A DNA stretch of 64,000 bases, taken from NCBI RefSeq assembly GCF_900185645.1, contig NZ_FYAM01000011.1, forward strand, positions 248,001 through 312,000, given 5' to 3'. A program made the translations under genes and the position numbers. The DNA is from Clostridium sp. BSD9I1 (GTDB lineage: Bacteria; Bacillota; Clostridia; Clostridiales; Clostridiaceae). How positions within the stretch are numbered: position 1 is the stretch's first letter; every line of letters begins with the position of its first letter. Shown here piece by piece: positions 62,862-64,000 of the stretch. The notes below the pieces were generated by a model. That model had not been told where the DNA came from. It ran no database searches and saw nothing but the letters and a program-made list of their open reading frames with translations.

Positions 62862-62913
62862 ATCAAATGTTTTAGATAGAAGTGTGTTGTAATTGATACA
62901 GATTTTTTAAATG

Positions 62914-62956
62914 GGACTTACTTTTAAAAGTAAGTCCTTGATGGGTCTTAAAAGAA
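62914..62956. repeat. 43-base hairpin repeat, copy 2
   Basis: Identical to 58605-58647, including the 24-base palindrome (62914-62937). The two copies flank the acetyltransferase, IS remnant, MarR-MFS and gene fragments. Confidence 0.85.
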
Positions 62957-63063
62957 GAATGTGTACCAATTTCTATCCTATATATATTTTTTATATCTTC
63001 AAACCTTTGTAAATCTATTATTAGATTATGCTTTACATAATGGGTAGTTACCACAATCAACTA

Positions 63064-63759
63064 TTATATCAAACTTTCAGGAAAAATCTGAATAATCCTA
63101 TCTAGGAGTTTACAATTTTGATGTATACCCATATTCATAAATGTTTCATTATAATAGTTTAACCACTCATTAAGACTTGTTTCCTTATATGATTTGTCAT
63201 TAAGAAAATTGGCAAGTACCAACCATGTTGGAATTTTCAAAGTCTTATTCATAAAAAATAAGAAAGCAATTCTATTTGCTAACTGATAGTAATTTCTTGT
63301 CCAATCACACGGTGCTACGCTCATGTATCCTTGTACATACTTCAAGGAGTTCTCTATCATGTCAATACTACCTTGATTAGTAGCCTTCAAATCTGACTTT
63401 GTTTCCTCTGGATGTGCTTTTGCTTCTATAAGTAAAACACCTTTTTTACCTTCTCTGCTCTTCACAATAGCAATACCATCCCACTGTGGCCCATTTTTAG
63501 GCCAAAATTTTCTTAATTTTGTTTCTGCATCTGTTAAATCAATACTTTCTAAACATAATCCCGCTAAAAAATCATCCCTATACTCATAAAAATCATTCTT
63601 CGTGTTAGGTGATACCCATTCAATCTGACCATTAGTAAAGGAAAGTAAACTAGGTGATGATGCAAATATTAAATTTCCCAAAATGCCTGAATCTTTAATC
63701 ATATAATTTTGCAAACAATATCGGCTGCCTTTTGTAGCCCTTCCCGTATTCTTATTCAA
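63064..63759 (-). CDS. PD-(D/E)XK nuclease-like hypothetical protein
   Basis: A 231-aa protein. The central segment QWDGIAIVKSREGKKGVLLI followed by EAKAHPEE has the D...ExK layout of PD-(D/E)XK nucleases, and WTRNYYQLANRIAFLFFMN is a helical cap. I do not recognise a named family. Similar proteins occur in restriction or defence contexts. Start ATG 63759 has GGAGGATTAGAAGTTG farther upstream than usual. Confidence 0.6.
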   Translation of the reverse strand: MNKNTGRATKGSRYCLQNYMIKDSGILGNLIFASSPSLLSFTNGQIEWVSPNTKNDFYEYRDDFLAGLCLESIDLTDAETKLRKFWPKNGPQWDGIAIVKSREGKKGVLLIEAKAHPEETKSDLKATNQGSIDMIENSLKYVQGYMSVAPCDWTRNYYQLANRIAFLFFMNKTLKIPTWLVLANFLNDKSYKETSLNEWLNYYNETFMNMGIHQNCKLLDRIIQIFPESLI

Positions 63760-63827
63760 CTTCTAATCCTCCAATCATATATTTTATGAACGTAAACTAA
63801 GGTTAAATAGATTATTAAAGTTTCATT

Positions 63828-64000
63828 TTATCCCTTTCTTCTTACTACAATCTCCTTTACAAATGGGATCACTAATCCAGCCTCGTCAAATTCTTCCCAA
63901 CCATCAACTAAATCCGATGACCTCATAAAAACCCCATTGAATGGAGCATCATTGCTATTAGGTATATAAATGATTCCACCTATTTGAACAAAACCATATC
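63828..64000 (-). CDS. C-terminal end of an unidentified gene (runs off the window)
   Basis: The minus strand has 56 codons: YGFVQIGGIIYIPNSNDAPF, then GVFMRSSDLVDGWEEFDEAG and LVIPFVKEIVVRRKG before TAA. The start is outside the window. No family recognised. It is the probable upstream operon neighbour of the nuclease-like gene. Confidence 0.55.
   Translation of the reverse strand, partial: YGFVQIGGIIYIPNSNDAPFNGVFMRSSDLVDGWEEFDEAGLVIPFVKEIVVRRKG

Noticed and set aside
62872-63060. Minus-strand frame of 62 codons
   Set aside because: It reads through the 43-base repeat palindrome and lacks a ribosome site; it is an artefact of the repeat.

Overview
The base composition is strongly AT-rich. 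Gene content includes an EutH/GlpK/GlpA-type glycerol operon, a DUF2642 spore-coat-type protein, SigZ with ArsM, CD3324-type and SdpI-type proteins, and short AT-rich intrinsic terminators. Together these point to a low-GC Firmicute, most likely Clostridium sensu stricto. Most genes lie on the minus strand. The window reads as a heavily reworked defence and accessory island with housekeeping or niche genes interspersed.

Region 1 (1-15.3 kb) is a defence hot spot. It holds a broken zinc-finger gene at the left edge, and a NACHT-like STAND ATPase preceded by a 95-aa single-helix membrane protein. Next come a Septu pair (ptuB/ptuA), an HNH nuclease and a second NACHT protein with another tiny membrane protein nearby. 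It ends with remnants of a second HNH copy and of a DUF262/DUF1524 (GmrSD-like) gene. In each NACHT/membrane-protein set the N-terminus of the ATPase and the C-terminus of the small membrane protein share a short motif. In set 1 the ATPase has one copy and the membrane protein two, as in fungal NWD2/HET-S. In set 2 the motif has an IQI(G/A) core resembling RHIM. I infer two NLR/amyloid-signalling cassettes with minimal membrane effectors; this is the most interesting content of the window.

Region 2 (15.3-18.5 kb) has a DUF2642 gene, a Fic remnant, sigZ-arsM between REP-like elements, and a deleted zeta-type toxin locus with an intact 55-aa partner. Region 3 (18.5-25.5 kb) is a glycerol-3-phosphate operon in the order glpR, eutH, glpK, FAD dehydrogenase with a BFD-like cluster, FAD oxidoreductase, DUF1667 protein. 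Region 4 (25.9-35.7 kb) has a RelA/SpoT-type synthetase with an overlapping small gene, a DUF1016/PDDEXK nuclease, and a complete type I Zorya system (zorA-zorB-zorC-zorD). Region 5 (36-44.6 kb) has a UPF1-like helicase with a DUF2726 nuclease end, a YaaW-like membrane/coiled-coil protein with a possible RelE-like tail, a uracil-DNA glycosylase, and two HEPN/MNT modules, one with a truncated HEPN.

Region 6 (44.7-64 kb) is mostly metabolic and stress genes: pgeF, rhodaneses, a thiosulfate-type YeeE/YedE importer with a homopolymer frameshift, DHFR-like, DUF2200, a response regulator-kinase hybrid, SdpI, Rrf2 with a flavin protein and ferredoxin, and a two-component system with a TolB-like protein. 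A small resistance patch follows (Sat-like acetyltransferase, IS1182 remnant, MarR-MFS efflux), with gene fragments and a PD-(D/E)XK-like protein at the right end.

A dispersed element made of an AAGCATG...CATGCTT terminator hairpin plus a box ending in GTGGGTGGCACC recurs at 15 sites (12 boxes, 12 hairpins). It lies nearly always just downstream of minus-strand genes and repeatedly next to truncated 3' ends of genes. It behaves like a lineage-specific mobile terminator or recombination hot spot.
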